DNA from: Shinisaurus crocodilurus
Taxonomy: Eukaryota > Chordata > Lepidosauria > Squamata > Shinisauridae
Direction of reading: 5' to 3'
Length of the DNA: 64,000 bases
NCBI GenBank assembly: GCA_021292165.1
Contig: CM037885.1
Location: 7,187,042 to 7,251,041, forward strand
Shown: piece by piece, positions 22,101 to 29,828 of the stretch
How positions within the stretch are numbered: position 1 is the first letter of the stretch
Layout of the letters: each line of letters begins with the position of its first letter
The notes under the pieces: model-generated
Databases searched by the model: none
What the model was told of the DNA's origin: nothing
The model's input: the letters and a program-made list of their open reading frames with translations, nothing else
Made by a program: the position numbers and the translations under genes

Positions 22101-22182
22101 GGGGATCGTGTACTACGTCGGCCGTCAACAGAAGGTGGAAAATCTCTCCAACATGGTTGTCAAATCGTGTCGATGTAGCTGA
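7523..22182 (+). CDS. TGFB1: TGFB1, transforming growth factor beta 1 precursor (exons 2-7; exon 1 not seen)
   Basis: Six exons join in frame to encode most of a latent TGF-beta. In order they give the latency-associated peptide (LAP) arm domain, the HCSC inter-chain cysteines, an RGD integrin motif, the R-H-K-R furin site and a complete cystine-knot growth factor. The mature part has 114 residues, two more than mammalian TGF-beta 1, with the extra residues in the N-terminal segment. It keeps nine cysteines in family order, FRKDL.WKWIHEP.GY.ANFC and the terminus SCRCS. VYYVGR, SLDTQY and the exon layout match TGFB1 rather than TGFB2 or TGFB3. The product is secreted as a latent dimer; its established role is signalling through TGFBR2/TGFBR1 kinases to SMAD2/3. 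The LAP part diverges more from mammals than the growth factor does. Introns of 2.4, 5.0, 3.2, 1.1 and 2.2 kb are full of repeats. No frameshift or internal stop was found. Confidence 0.93.
7811..8819 (+). mobile_element. hAT transposon with GACTCG subterminal repeats and transposase relic
   Basis: Ends CAGGGATG and CATCCCTG are flanked by the perfect 8-bp duplication GGAAGCAC (7803-7810 and 8820-8827). Each end carries roughly 120 bp of clustered GACTCG/GAGTC words (7824-7940 and 8690-8800). The middle contains the relic transposase end below and a GCCTGCCTG-rich stretch (8380-8530). A shorter inverted relative lies at 34926-35628. Eight-base TSDs, CAGGG ends and the relic all point to hAT. 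Confidence 0.85.
8072..8265 (+). pseudogene. hAT transposase C-terminal dimerisation domain, relic
   Basis: The frame reads ...[26 protein letters not shown] and then IVM before a stop at 8225, with SHRSRM beyond it. The pattern [15 protein letters not shown] is the conserved C-terminal block of hAT-family transposases. Everything upstream of it (zinc finger and catalytic region) is missing, so the copy cannot encode an enzyme. The reading is certain for the motif and inferred for the family. Confidence 0.8.
8955..9560. repeat. A/T-rich old interspersed repeat
   Basis: Phrases such as ATATGCAATTTTGTACACA, ATATACACAATTTTTTGTG and GATATGTGCATCTTTTAATG repeat with variations. They resemble old low-copy reptile repeats. 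Class unknown. Confidence 0.35.
9918..10052. mobile_element. Family A foldback MITE with 8-bp TSD
   Basis: Ends CAGTGTTCTCCAACC and its inverse are flanked by ATATAAGA on both sides (9910-9917 and 10053-10060). The two arms of about 65 bp are almost perfect complements, with a GCTACGC loop. Each arm holds CTACAACTCCCAGCATGC. It lies 68 bases upstream of the exon 3 acceptor. Confidence 0.9.
10120..10249 (+). CDS. TGFB1: TGFB1 exon 3 (LAP)
   Basis: The acceptor TCTCTTCAG ends at 10119; the donor AATG|GTAAGT follows 10249. The exon is entered in phase 0 and left in phase 1. It reads [18 protein letters not shown], then [26 protein letters not shown] and VWL are the conserved propeptide block. 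NTS is a potential N-glycosylation site at the place of the mammalian NNS site. A second AG six bases in (10125) would drop two residues without changing frame. An alternative GT at 10244 is rejected because it breaks the phase with exon 4. Confidence 0.92.
11120..11255. mobile_element. Family A foldback MITE with 8-bp TSD
   Basis: Ends TAGTGCTCTCCAACC (one end mutated) and GGTTGGAGAACACTG are flanked by CTCTGGTG (11112-11119 and 11256-11263). The arms are long and contain the SBS-like core twice in inverted orientation. Confidence 0.88.
11256..12179. other. Intron 3 segment with diverged short tandem units
   Basis: About 11560-11790 holds a loosely repeated unit of GTGCCGCAGAGGTGTAGATC, with TGGCTGTGTCAAAC.AATGGC, in four or five diverged copies of about 58 bp. 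The rest is unassigned. Confidence 0.45.
12180..12505 (+). mobile_element. L2-type LINE 3' end
   Basis: GCATTAAAAACATGGCTGTT and a run through ATTGTACATCGCCCAGGGTGG lead to an (AATA)n tail. This is the usual 3' UTR of squamate L2 copies; the same family appears antisense at 25655-26560. Confidence 0.6.
12671..12779 (-). repeat. Sauria-type SINE, 3' part (antisense), split by CR1
   Basis: TTATTATATTTATACCCTGC, CAAGGCGGCTT and CCTCACAACAACCCTGTGAGG are the tail and body of the SINE read backwards. The body breaks off at the CR1 junction and resumes at 14403. Confidence 0.8.
12863..14134 (+). pseudogene. CR1 ORF2 reverse transcriptase, partial
   Basis: About 400 residues of a CR1 reverse transcriptase remain open. 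Visible blocks are [52 protein letters not shown] and the catalytic FADD at 13418-13429 (FADDTKL). The C-terminal block [16 protein letters not shown] follows. The true frame upstream ([16 protein letters not shown], from 12782) is joined by a small deletion, so the ATG at 12863 is spurious. The last 28 residues come from the inserted SINE tail, not from CR1. The endonuclease domain is absent. This copy is a dead fragment with a well-preserved core. Confidence 0.88.
14051..14143 (+). mobile_element. 5S-SINE tail fragment inserted in CR1
   Basis: The insertion begins GAGACCCCTCCTCTAGTTTC and ends TCTATGAAATCTATGG. It interrupts the CR1 frame between CRTR and NNGLKLQ; the uninterrupted frame is visible at 39475. 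It matches the 3' half of the 5S-headed SINE at 45240-45330, including the few 5S bases GGGAGACC, so it is a 5'-truncated copy. Confidence 0.75.
14403..14534 (-). repeat. Sauria-type SINE, 5' part (antisense)
   Basis: The sequence continues the SINE broken at 12779: GAGGTAGGTGAGGCTGAGAG, GTCAGTGACTGGC, then the tRNA-like head read backwards through GTCCAACACTCTAACTGCTACGCCACATCGGCTCTCC. Confidence 0.82.
14682..14811. repeat. 45-bp tandem repeat, about 2.9 units
   Basis: Units start at 14682, 14727 and 14772 with CAGCCGGCTTCTGCTTCA and contain TGGCAGCCAATCAGTGCTG. Two units are identical over almost the whole length. Confidence 0.85.
14880..15085 (+). mobile_element. LINE (L2-type) 3' tail
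   Basis: The stretch GTAAACTTCCCCGAGGGCT...GGGCAGTATACA is followed by (AAATA)n. It is the typical terminal region of an L2-like LINE. Confidence 0.5.
15233..15310 (+). CDS. TGFB1: TGFB1 exon 4 (LAP cysteines)
   Basis: The acceptor GTGCATTTCAG ends at 15232; the donor GAAG|GTAAAG follows 15310. The exon is 78 bases, entered and left in phase 1. It reads [20 protein letters not shown], then [16 protein letters not shown] is nearly identical to mammalian TGFB1. The C-x-C pair makes the inter-chain disulphides of the LAP dimer. A run of 17 G lies only 41 bases into the next intron. Confidence 0.94.
16096..16158. repeat. (GT)n(GC)n(GT)n(CA)n alternating tract
   Basis: Sixty-three bases alternate purine and pyrimidine without a break: 12 or so GT steps, five GC steps, then GTGTGTGCACACACGC and CA steps. 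Such tracts can adopt Z-DNA under negative supercoiling. Confidence 0.85.
17288..17373. mobile_element. Family C foldback MITE
   Basis: GCCTTCCCCAACCGGGTGCC on the left pairs with its inverse on the right. Between them is CTCCAGATGTGTCGGACT and its complement. Flanks AAGTTGCA and GAGTTGCA look like a decayed 8-bp TSD. Confidence 0.72.
18060..18367 (-). repeat. Sauria-type SINE (antisense) with expanded (TCC)n
   Basis: From left to right: TTTATACCCCGCCTTTTTTCC, CAAGGCAGCTTACATAATC, a (CCT)n tract of about 75 bp (18137-18212), CCTCACAACAACCCTGTGAGG, CAAAGTCACCCAGTGAG, then a tRNA-like head ending TACGCCACACTGGCTCTG. Other copies in the window have only a few CCT/AGG units at the same place. 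Confidence 0.88.
18470..18623 (+). CDS. TGFB1: TGFB1 exon 5 (RGD motif, furin site, mature N-terminus)
   Basis: The acceptor TCTTTCCAG ends at 18469; the donor GGCCA|GTAAGT follows 18623. The exon is entered in phase 1 and left in phase 2. It reads [18 protein letters not shown], then [24 protein letters not shown], and STQNLGYCG of the mature factor. RGD is at 18484-18492 and binds alpha-v integrins in mammals. Here the next residues are QQKI, so the Leu or Met after RGD seen in human and chicken is Gln, while Ile four residues after RGD is kept. R-H-K-R (18583-18594) fits the furin consensus; mature residue 1 is Ser at 18595. Confidence 0.93.
18985..19311 (+). mobile_element. CR1-type LINE 3' fragment carrying a MITE
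   Basis: GCCGGTTGCTGGGGAACACG, TTGGCCACTGTGTGAACAGA and GGACCCTTGGTCTGGTCCAG are the recurrent 3' block seen also at 21820, 28690, 32860, 38815 (antisense), 40310 and 40920. The family A MITE interrupts it at GGACTAGAT. Confidence 0.8.
19127..19261. mobile_element. Family A foldback MITE with 8-bp TSD GACTAGAT
   Basis: CAGTGTTCTCCAACC ends are flanked by GACTAGAT at 19119-19126 and 19262-19269. The long arms complement nearly perfectly. The copy at 41091 sits in the same position of a second copy of the same host repeat. Confidence 0.92.
19695..19851 (+). CDS. TGFB1: TGFB1 exon 6 (growth factor, first two thirds)
   Basis: The acceptor CTTTTACTCCAG ends at 19694; the donor AAG|GTGCGG follows 19851. 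The exon is entered in phase 2 and left in phase 0. It reads [20 protein letters not shown], then [18 protein letters not shown] and [14 protein letters not shown]. It holds the CC pair and the CxxxC pair of the cystine knot and the receptor-binding finger FRKDL.WKWIHEP. Differences from mammals include Met-Gly-Ala in place of Leu-Gly-Pro before the second knot cysteine. Confidence 0.96.
20341..20693. mobile_element. Family E repeat (two joined copies)
   Basis: It starts GCTTTTCTATACGAGGCATT and ends CTCGTGTAGAAAAGC, an inverted pair. A second internal start (GGGCTTTCCTACATGAAAC) lies at 20423. The body contains TGTTTACGGG, GTGACCCTCCAGCTTCGC and CCACAGTGCCACCTAGAGG, shared with the copies at 28298, 42590, 43211, 44174 and 46152. 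Confidence 0.6.
20812..20905. mobile_element. Family C foldback MITE, diverged
   Basis: GCCTTCCCCTATCTGG and CCACCAGGTTAGGGAAAG are decayed inverted ends. GGAAGTTGTACTCCAATACA is the right core arm. Confidence 0.55.
21123..21188. mobile_element. Family A MITE, internal deletion derivative
   Basis: CAGTGTTCTCC joins directly to CATGCTGGGAGTTGTAGG and the intact right arm ends GGAGAACACTG. The left arm is deleted. Flanks GCTTAGCA and GTTTATCA could be a decayed TSD. Confidence 0.7.
21300..22000 (+). mobile_element. CR1-type LINE 3' fragment
   Basis: The nucleotides for '[11 protein letters not shown]' (GGACCGCACTTAGAATACTG...) and the end of ORF2 are followed by the 3' block GGCTACTGGTCCTGATGGCT...GATCCAGCAGGGCTCTTCTTA. 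A (CT)n tract at 21541-21587 is internal. It ends just before the exon 7 acceptor. Confidence 0.75.
22024..22182 (+). CDS. TGFB1: TGFB1 exon 7 (growth factor C-terminus and stop)
   Basis: The acceptor TTATTTCGATAG ends at 22023; the frame is entered in phase 0 and ends in TGA at 22180-22182. It encodes 52 residues: [52 protein letters not shown]. It supplies the inter-chain cysteine and adjoining CC pair, and the C-x-C terminus. The match to mammalian TGF-beta 1 is close over the whole exon. Confidence 0.97.
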   Translation, partial: VLSLYNLHNPTASATPCCVPNELAPLGIVYYVGRQQKVENLSNMVVKSCRCS

Positions 22183-23385
22183 GGAAAAGGACTCACGAAC
22201 TTGGAACATCCATTCTGGGCGGGTTGGAATTTTTAAAAATCCGAGTGGGGAAGAGGTCAGGACTGGAGTGAGAGGAAAAGACAGACAGAACTACCCTTTC
22301 CACCTTCACAAAACCTCATGCCTTTTTTTACTTTTTTTTTTTTTTTAAAAAAAACCTAATTAATTGAGATTTATTATTAATATTATTATTTTATTTTATT
22401 TTGTAAATTTATGTTTCGGGGTTGTGTGGAAAATCTTGAATTCTTTTTAATTATTTTGCTTCAAGTGTTGAGAGAATTATAATTATTATAAGAATAATGT
22501 TGTTTCTTTAAAAAAAAAATTAGAAAAGGAAAAGAGACCCCCCCACCCCTCCTGCCATAATGTATGCATTGGAAGAAGAAGATGTTGGCACTTGGGATTT
22601 TTAACACAGGCAGGAGCTAATGAAGGAGGAGCATCCAAGATGCTCTCTGAAAAATGGCGGAAAAGTCTGATTGGGATCAAGAAGTATAAAAGGGGTCTGA
22701 GGGGGGGGGGCACAGGCTGCCATGGTTTTGGAAGAATGCCCCGAGCAGCATAGCTGAGATTTCAGTAGGTCAGAGAACTACAGCCCTCTGGATGGTACGG
22801 AAGTGTCCGAGCTTCCTGCAGGTGCCAGGGTCGCCGGACGATGCCGAGGTCACCTGAAGGATGTTCTCAGGCCTCTGCCCACCAAAGAAGATGGCGGAGG
22901 GGAAGATGTCCACCCAGCCTCACAAGAGCTCAGTGACTGTCTGGCCTCTGTGTGCTCTGCTCGGACCCCGTCCTCTGGCCTCCTTTCGGGGAGACACAAT
23001 TCACGTCATCGCTGCCGTTGGTTCCACATGAAGGCGTCTCTTGCCACGTGCAGAAGCATGCAACGTGCCGGGGGAAATGCAGGGTAAGGTTCCTGTGGGG
23101 CACCCGCTAACTCCTCGTGACTCCGCCCGCTAACTACTTGCCTCCGCCTTCTGTGGCCGCTTCACCCCGCCTCCTCAGCCGGAGAGTCTGCTGCCCGCCG
23201 ACGGCTGCCCACCTGTGGCGTGTCCAGGGTGGGTGGGTGGGATTTTTGCACTCGTTCAATGCTAGGTCAGACGCGAGCGATGAGGATGGGGGGAGGGGGC
23301 TGTTTTAGGGTCGGGGGAGGGGAAACTGGATGTCACTGTCATTTTTGAGTGTAATATTAAAGAAGCGTTTTCCCGCCTGGATCTA
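22183..23385 (+). other. TGFB1: TGFB1 3' UTR (probable)
   Basis: The sequence after the stop has a T-rich then A-rich stretch (22330-22540) with several ATTATT and TTTATT words. A G/C-rich portion with CTGCC repeats (22690-23330) follows. The end is placed at a poly(A) candidate and is inferred; no earlier AATAAA was seen. UTR length is uncertain. Confidence 0.55.
23356..23361 (+). terminator. Poly(A) signal candidate ATTAAA
   Basis: ATTAAA lies in TGTAATATTAAAGAAGCG, with a T/G-rich stretch about 40 bases on (TTTGTTCTGTAATG). It is the best signal seen between the TGFB1 stop and the first downstream repeat. Confidence 0.5.
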
Positions 23386-23588
23386 CGGACTGCAAACATT
23401 TGTTCTGTAATGACTGCTGCTTGCCTGCCCGGAGCTGGGGGGTAAAATCTTAAAGAGACCGAATTCCCTTCCTCCCTAGTTCAAGTACCTAGACCAGGGG
23501 GGCAGGCGGTGTGACACCTCTCCCCCAGACACCTCTCTTGGCACCTGCCAAAGTACCCGGGCCCCTCCAACCTATTTTTTGAAATTAA

Positions 23589-23727
23589 GGGCGCAACACT
23601 ATGCAGGTTTAGACAGAAAAAAGGTCCTACAGCTCCCAGCGTTCCCCAGGCAGCACTGCCACGCTGGCTGGAGAACGCTGGGAGTTGTAGGACTTTTTTC
23701 TGTCTAAACCTGCATAGGATTGTACCC
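23589..23727. mobile_element. Family B foldback MITE
   Basis: GGGCGCAACACTATGCAGG and its inverse are flanked by TAA at 23586-23588 and 23728-23730. TTTAGACAGAAAAAAGG and CTACAGCTCCCAGCGTTC follow inward on both arms. Confidence 0.82.
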
Positions 23728-23940
23728 TAACACATTTTCTTATCGGCAGCTGGGGTTGCTGTGGAATAGGTTTCTGTTGGTGCTGAAAACTGTAGGTTCA
23801 AAGGGGTTGTCTAGCGGGTTTGGGCTCAGACTCCACCTCTGCCTTGTCCTCAGTCTTTGGGGCAAGTTACTGGTCTTTTGACACACCTCCCATGGCAGCC
23901 ATTTTGTGGTGGTGGCCAGGACATTTTCTCAAGACTCACT

Positions 23941-24240
23941 GACTGGGTTCAGACAACACAACCCACACTCGAGGGCTGCGTGTGGTTTGTCGTTGAACCG
24001 TGGGGTTGTTGCTGAAACGTGGGTTATCGTGTTGCCTGAACCCAGCCGAGATAACAAACCAGGGTGAACAACCCGCAGTTCCCAACCCAGCAACAAACCA
24101 TGGGTTCTCTTCATGGGTTGTTCATGGTCAAGCCCTGGCTTGTTAGAGCAGCTGGGTTCAGACAACACGATAACCCACGTTTCAACAACAACCCACACAC
24201 AACCCTTGAATGTGGGTTTTCGTGTTGTCTGAACCCAGTC
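23941..24240. mobile_element. Family F foldback element
   Basis: The ends GACTGGGTTCAGACAACAC and its inverse enclose complementary segments with AACCCACACTC, GGTTATCGTGTTG and AACCATGGGTT words. It is entirely non-coding. No clean TSD is seen. A relative lies at 59751-60020 and a degraded one near 1955. Confidence 0.75.
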
Positions 24241-25654
24241 TTTTTCTAGGCCCTTTCTCCCCCCACCCCTCCGAGTTCCAGAGTTGTCAACGGGGTGCAT
24301 CATTGAAGAGAGCGGATGGAGATAATTTTTCCTCCCTCTCCTCTAATCCTAGAACCTGAGGTAACCCAAGGGAGTATCCGCAGGAGGTTCAGAGCAGACC
24401 CACCACGTTCACACTCATGTGCGTAACTCACAGAACACTGTCCCAAGAGAGTGGTGACACCCACTGGCTCTGATGCCTTTGCGTAAAGGGTGAGACTAAC
24501 GCAAGGGCTGTTCGCTGTGAAAGCTGAATGGAACCTCCACGTGCACGGAGCAGTCTACCTCTGAATGCTTTGTGCTGGGGACAGACAATAGTATTGAGTC
24601 CCAGTATTGGGGGGAAAGGCGGGATGATAATAATCATAATCATAATCACAATATAGGCTAGGCATTTGCCTTTGTGCCCTGCTTGTGAAGTTCCCGGGAG
24701 CATCTGACCGGCTGCTGCTCGAAACGGACTACCAGCTCCACCTTTTATCTGATCCAGCAGGCTGCTTCTTCCGGTCGCAAGGGTTCCAAGGGTATCCGGA
24801 GCCCTGCCTCTCTCGGGGACTGGGACACGGGCAGTTGTCTTTTCCTGCCATCCCATCAGCCACTGAGTCCAGCTGGTTTGCTCGCTCCCTCCCAGCGCAG
24901 GCTATTCCAGGCCTGATGGCTGTTGTAGCATTCCCCTGATGCCGCAGAGTAAATATTTAGGAGTGTCACGTTCTTGGCCGGAGCTGCTCCTCCGGCGACT
25001 TTCGCAGAAGCTTCCTGTTTGTTACCATGACAATGTGAAAAGGGAACTCTGGGTCAGTGCTAGGGATGCAGCTGGCTCTGGGGAGAGGGGCCAGAAGCAG
25101 CTGTTTGTAACAGGGCGCCTCGGCCAGCACTTCGCTGTGCCGTGAGAACTGCTGACAAGAGGGTTGGGACTGGGAAAGGGAAAGTCGGGATAGCGGGGTG
25201 GGGAGGTAGATTGAGGTAGGGTGTCAAAAAACTGCCCATAGCAACGAGCACAGGGTGTGCTGACCTACCTTACAGGGTTGTTGTAAGGTCAACTGAAATG
25301 ATATATGTGTAGTGCTTTGAGCATTTTTATTTTGTGTGTGTGGGTGGACAATTGGGATTTAAAACTGGAGTTCAGATACGTGGAAATCCTTTCCATGTCA
25401 ACCTCTCTACAGAGGAATCTCTGCTAGTTGCAAAGGATTCTGGGGCATATGTGAATCCAAGTTCACTTGGAGGGATTGGCATTGGCCAGGGCTGTTGGGC
25501 CTCACGGTCACCATGCCCTGCGATGCACCCCAGATCCCCTGTAGCTGCGCCTCACGGGAAAATCAACCGTGGTAGGCACGCTGACTTTCAATAGCGTTTG
25601 TCCACCATCTTCTTGGGGAACCCCAGAAGTCCTGGAACCCAGCCTGAAAACCAC
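24241..25654. other. Intergenic segment, little recognised
   Basis: An (AATCAT)n-like run lies at 24628-24650. About 25255-25330 (CTACCTTACAGGGTTGTTGTAAGG...GTGCTTTGAGCA) resembles the 3' part of a MIR-like tRNA SINE. No exon is convincing. Confidence 0.45.
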
Positions 25655-26560
25655 TGTGTTATTTATTTATTACAGCATTTGTATACTGTTCCATAACTAC
25701 ACAGATTCCGGAGTGGTGAACAATAAAGAGATAAAACAAATAAAATAATAAAAACAATGCATTAAAAACAGGATAACAATAAAACCATGGCTGCTCAGCA
25801 AGGAAGGCCGCTTCCCAGAGCAAAGACGTCTTCAGCAGGCACCAGAAACAACACAGTGCCTGAGCTTACCTGACCTCCAGAGGCAGGGAGTTCCATGGAA
25901 GTGGAGCCACCACACTGAAGGCTCTTCTCCTGGTGGACTCTAATCGGGCCAAAGGTCCATGTGGAACCACCAGGAGAATGTCCTCCAATGACCTCAGTGA
26001 CCGGGCAGGTTGGTAAGGGAGGAGGCACTCTCTCAGCTATCCTGGTCCCAAGTTGTTCAGGGCTTTGTACACTAGAACCAGAACCTTAAACCTGACCCGG
26101 TAGCGAATAGGTAGCCAGTGCGGTTCCCTCAGCAAAGGAGTTGCATGCTGAAAAGGGGCGGCTCCCGACAACAGCCGAGCTGCTGCATTCTGCACTAGCT
26201 CCAGCTTCCGGGGCAGCCTTAAGGGCAGCCCCACACGGAGTGCATTGCAGTAATCCAGTCCTGAGGTTACTAGCGCCAGTATCTCTGCGGCCAAGCTATC
26301 CCTGTCGAGGAGAGGCTGTAGCTGGAGAACCAACCGAAGATAATAAAAGGCACTCCGAGCTGCCGCAGTCACTTGGAACTCCAGTGACAGCGATGGATCT
26401 ACGAACCTGATCTTCCGGAGGGAGTGTGCAACCCCATCCAGAACAGGCAATGAGCCCATCTCCCGGACCTCGGGATGCCACTCACCCACAGGGCTTCCGT
26501 CTTGCCAGGATACAGCCTCAGTTTATTGGCCCTCATCCAGCCCATTCACTGATGTATCCG
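25655..26560 (-). mobile_element. L2-type LINE 3' fragment (antisense)
   Basis: An A-rich 3' tail at the left (25660-25790) is followed, reading backwards, by the end of ORF2 and its C-terminal protein relic. The tail has the TATACTGTTCCATAACT type of squamate L2. Confidence 0.8.
26037..26489 (-). pseudogene. L2 ORF2 C-terminal relic
   Basis: The minus strand is open for about 150 codons. It contains SGLDYCNALRVGLPLRLPRK, LELVQNAAARLLSGA and HWLPIRYRVRFKVLVLVYKA, ending NLGPG and a stop. This is the conserved C-terminal block of L2-clade reverse transcriptases (LDYCN.L..GLP, LQ.VQNAAARL, HWLPV..RI.FK). The palm and endonuclease are absent, so it is a truncated copy and not a host gene. Confidence 0.85.
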
Positions 26561-27057
26561 ATGGAGAATTGGCCAGACCAGACAGAAACGTTATGCGGAC
26601 ACGTAGAAAGGACAATGGAGGATGAACAGATTAGACAAGATGGGAGTGGATGGAGACTGGAGAAAGCAGATGAATGGGGTGACAGACAGGGCACTTGGAC
26701 CGGCAGCGGCAGTGAAGAGGTTCCCGGCCCGGTTTCTCTTCAGCCTCCCAAAGCCCGGCTGCTCCCTCGTGCTGTTGGCCTTCTTGCAGGCGATTTCGGA
26801 AGCCCTCTGTGGTCCCTCCCGGCCCCCGCACAGGATGCTCCACAGACGGAGCACGCAGAGTTCATTGGCTTCTCGCTCGTGCCAAACGGCTGGATAGCCC
26901 TGGGAGATGTTGCTCCTTTCCCAGCTTCTTAGGGCAACCTGGCAGCAGGCAGGCAGGCCCTGTGGAATGGGGACCAGAGGATGTTATAGGAGGTCAGCAG
27001 GGTGGAGAGGGCGGCTGGGTCCCTGTTCTGAGGCTCTACAGCTCCAGCCAGCTGTGG
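26561..27057. other. Intergenic segment, nothing recognised
   Basis: Several long chance open frames occur on both strands, without family resemblance or splice context. Confidence 0.4.
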
Positions 27058-27300
27058 CATGATGGGAGTTGTAGTCCAACACACCTGCAGGGAGCTGGGT
27101 TTGGGGAAGCCTGCTGTACACTGAAGCCAAATTTCCTAGGGTACCAACAACTCACTTGAAGCTAGGGGTGCAGAATGTGGGGTCCTCCAGATGTTCGACT
27201 TCAACTCCTACCGGACCTAGCCAGCATCGCCAATGGTGAGGGATGATGGGAGTTTCAGTCCAGCAACATCTGGAGGGCCACACGTTCCCCATCCCTGCTT
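27058..27300. mobile_element. Two adjacent family C-type foldback fragments
   Basis: Right arm 27058-27112 (GATGGGAGTTGTAGTCCAAC...GGGGAAGCC) is followed by a full, diverged copy at 27176-27300. In that copy CCTCCAGATGTTCGACTTCA and TGAGGGATGATGGGAG...CATCTGGAGGGCC are its arms. Confidence 0.62.
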
Positions 27301-28297
27301 TAAGGGCAGTCCTTTAAAAACAACAACACAACATTAGGAGGGAGGGAAAGCAGGGAAGACGTACAGGAAGAAAGACAAGGGCCCCGTACGAATATCATGG
27401 AAGAGTAGAGATCACTGTTTGATTGCCACAGCTGAAGCCTCACTGAAATACAACGCACTCTGAACATGCTCAGAGGCAACCTCCTTCTCCCTACCTGTTC
27501 CACAGCTGAGCACGAGCACCAGCTTCAGTTAACTCCTGGTGAGGAAACATGAGCTGGGAGGGAACCAGGGCCTCTTGGGGTCTCTTCCCCAGCTAGAGAA
27601 CGGGGAGGGGCGTGCAATTGCCCTTGGAAACCTTTTGCCCTCATTCATGCGCAATGCGCCTGCCTGGCTGGAAAGGCCCTGGCTCCTGTGGATCCTGCCA
27701 ATATCCCAACTTGTAAACACACTCGGGGAGTTTCCTTCCGTTGCCAGGGGCCGGATCTCAACTCCGGCATCTGAACTGTAAACAGAAGCTTGGCTGGGAA
27801 GAGCTTGGTGAATGTAGAAGTTTTTTATCCTGGTGAGGTTTGTGGTAAACAGGGAGCCGAGCTAAAAGCGGCTATTTGCGAGAGACTGTGCTATAATAAT
27901 CACCCCTTGAGCAGCTGGGCGTTTGGTGCGAAGCAGCAAGGCAGTGGGACCCAGAGGGAGCCGGGTCCGGTCCAGCCAGGCAGGGCCCAGCTCACCTCCA
28001 CCTGTTGCCCTCTTGAATAGGCCTGTCTGTTTATACTAGTAAATTAGGCTTGCATTCTGCAAGGAACACACTCCCTGGCTGCTACTGGAAGTCCCCCCCC
28101 CTACTGCCTGCCCCATAGGGTGGCCATCTGTCCTCTTTTACAGAGGACCGTCCTCTGTTTGAAGTGTTGTCCAAGTCCGATTTAAAAAGAGAGAACCATA
28201 AGAATTGTTGGCCCTCCACAGTTCGCACCTGGACAGCAGACAGAACAGGCCGGCACGCGGCCTGCCTGGTCACAGTCTTCCATGCTATGGCGAGGTG
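27301..28297. other. Intergenic segment, nothing recognised
   Basis: About 28120-28200 (GGTGGCCATCTGTCCTCTTTTACAGAGGAC) is a small palindrome-bearing repeat; a related phrase occurs near 42060. No exon is seen. Confidence 0.4.
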
Positions 28298-28688
28298 GGG
28301 CTTCTCTACACGAGGTGTTTATTGTGCTCTCGTGATTATTCACCCACAGTAGTTTGTGGGTGCTTTGCACAATGCCGTCATCCTCCAGGGCCTCTCCCTT
28401 ACTTTCTGAGCATTTCCACAGTTTGTTTGTTTGTTTGTTTAAGAAGGGGGATTATGAGCTATTAAAGGGCTCTCACGCTATGAAACACTACAAAATGGTC
28501 ATGCATTTTTGCAATTCTGCTATACTGCAGTGCCACCTTGTGGTTGTGTAATGGAACATATCGGAAGGCAGAGAAAGAAAGCCCCCAGAAAAAACCATGT
28601 GTAAAGGGCACGCCCTTACTCCCACCAAGGAAATGGAAGAAGCAGCCTTGGTAAAGCACCGGGTTAAACGCCTCATGTAGAGAAGCCC
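28298..28688. mobile_element. Family E repeat
   Basis: Inverted ends are GGGCTTCTCTACACGAGG and CCTCATGTAGAGAAGCCC. Inside are GTGCTCTCGTGATTATTCAC, CATCCTCCAGGGCC, CAGTGCCACCTTGTGGTTGTG and GGTAAAGCACCGGGTTAAACG. Confidence 0.68.
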
Positions 28689-28872
28689 ATGGACTGTATC
28701 AGAGGCAGGATGCCTGTGTACACCAGTTGCTGGGGAACATGGGTAGGAGGGTGCTGTTGCTCTCATGTCCTGCATGTGGATTTCCCGCAGCCAGCTGGCT
28801 GGCCACTGTGTGAACAGAATACTGGACTAGATGAACCCTTGGTCTGATCCAGCATGGCTCTTATGTTCTTAT
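28689..28872 (+). mobile_element. CR1-type LINE 3' end
   Basis: ACTGTATCAGAGGCAGGATG, CACCAGTTGCTGGGGAACAT, CACTGTGTGAACAGAATACT and CCTTGGTCTGATCCAGCATG run in sense to a TTATGTTCTTA end. Confidence 0.75.
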
Positions 28873-29010
28873 TTCAATTAAAAATATTTTTCAATTTGCA
28901 TCTATACATACAATTTACACAAATCAATGTCCTCTTTTTTTGGGGGGGGGTTGATGCATTTCCTCTACCCCTGGCAGATGTGAGTGGGTGAGGGACTGAC
29001 AGAGGGAAAT

Positions 29011-29023
<13 letters not shown>

Positions 29024-29051
<28 letters not shown>

Positions 29052-29052
29052 C
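29024..29052. repeat. (TA)n(GA)n microsatellite
   Basis: TATATATATA runs straight into about 14 GA units. Confidence 0.8.
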
Positions 29053-29559
29053 ACTACTTTGTTTGCATTCCGATTGCATTCCATTCCATTCCATTCCAAA
29101 TGGGAAACATTCTTGGAACTGAGCAAGTCCCAGGAGTCAGAATAACTCACAGCCACAACATGAGCATGCACTGTGACGCTATGGCAGAAAGCGCCAACAC
29201 TATTCAGGCATTTTTATTTTTTTTAGGAAAAATTTTTTTTTAAAACAAACCATGCCCAAGTCATTGCAGAGAAACAGAATAATGTTTGTATCTGTGCATG
29301 CTCACTACATTAGAAACAATTCTGAATCTTAAAAGAAAAAAATGTACTGCACAGTGCATTGGTGTAACTGGGGTAGTGCAACAGAGCACAATCTGGACAG
29401 GGATGTGTTGAAGATCATCTATATTGCCAGGTATTTTTAACTTTTCACTGGCTCTGCACCTGCAGCCTAACACAGTAAAGCACATCCAGAGAGAGAAGGA
29501 GGAGCAAGGGCAGCCTATCTGAATGATGAGAACTTTGAATTTTCAGTAGTACCCTTAAA

Positions 29560-29828
29560 GCAGGGGTGGGCAACTTGTGGCCCTCCAGATATTTTGGCCT
29601 ACAACTCCCATGTTTCCTCACCATTGGTTATGCTGGCTAGGGCTGATGGAAGTTTATTTTATTTATTTATTTTATTTATTTATTTATTTATTTTTATTTA
29701 ATACATTTTCTTACTGCCCAATAGCCGAAGCTCTCTGGGCGGTTTACAACAGTAAAAACCATAAAATACAATATAAAAATAAATATAAAATTTAAAACCT
29801 CTGGAGGGCCATGAGTTGCCCACCCCTG
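29560..29828. mobile_element. Family C-type MITE split by a LINE tail
   Basis: CAGGGGTGGGCAACTTGTGG and GGCCATGAGTTGCCCACCCC are the inverted ends; TTTTGGCCTACAACTCCCAT is the left core arm. Between about 29655 and 29797 a backwards LINE tail intervenes (TTTATT runs, then CCCAATAGCCGAAGCTCTCT). Pieces of the right core arm are lost. Confidence 0.72.

Noticed and set aside
26037..26489. Minus-strand 150-codon frame as a host gene
   Set aside because: It contains the conserved L2 reverse transcriptase C-terminal block and sits in an L2 copy.
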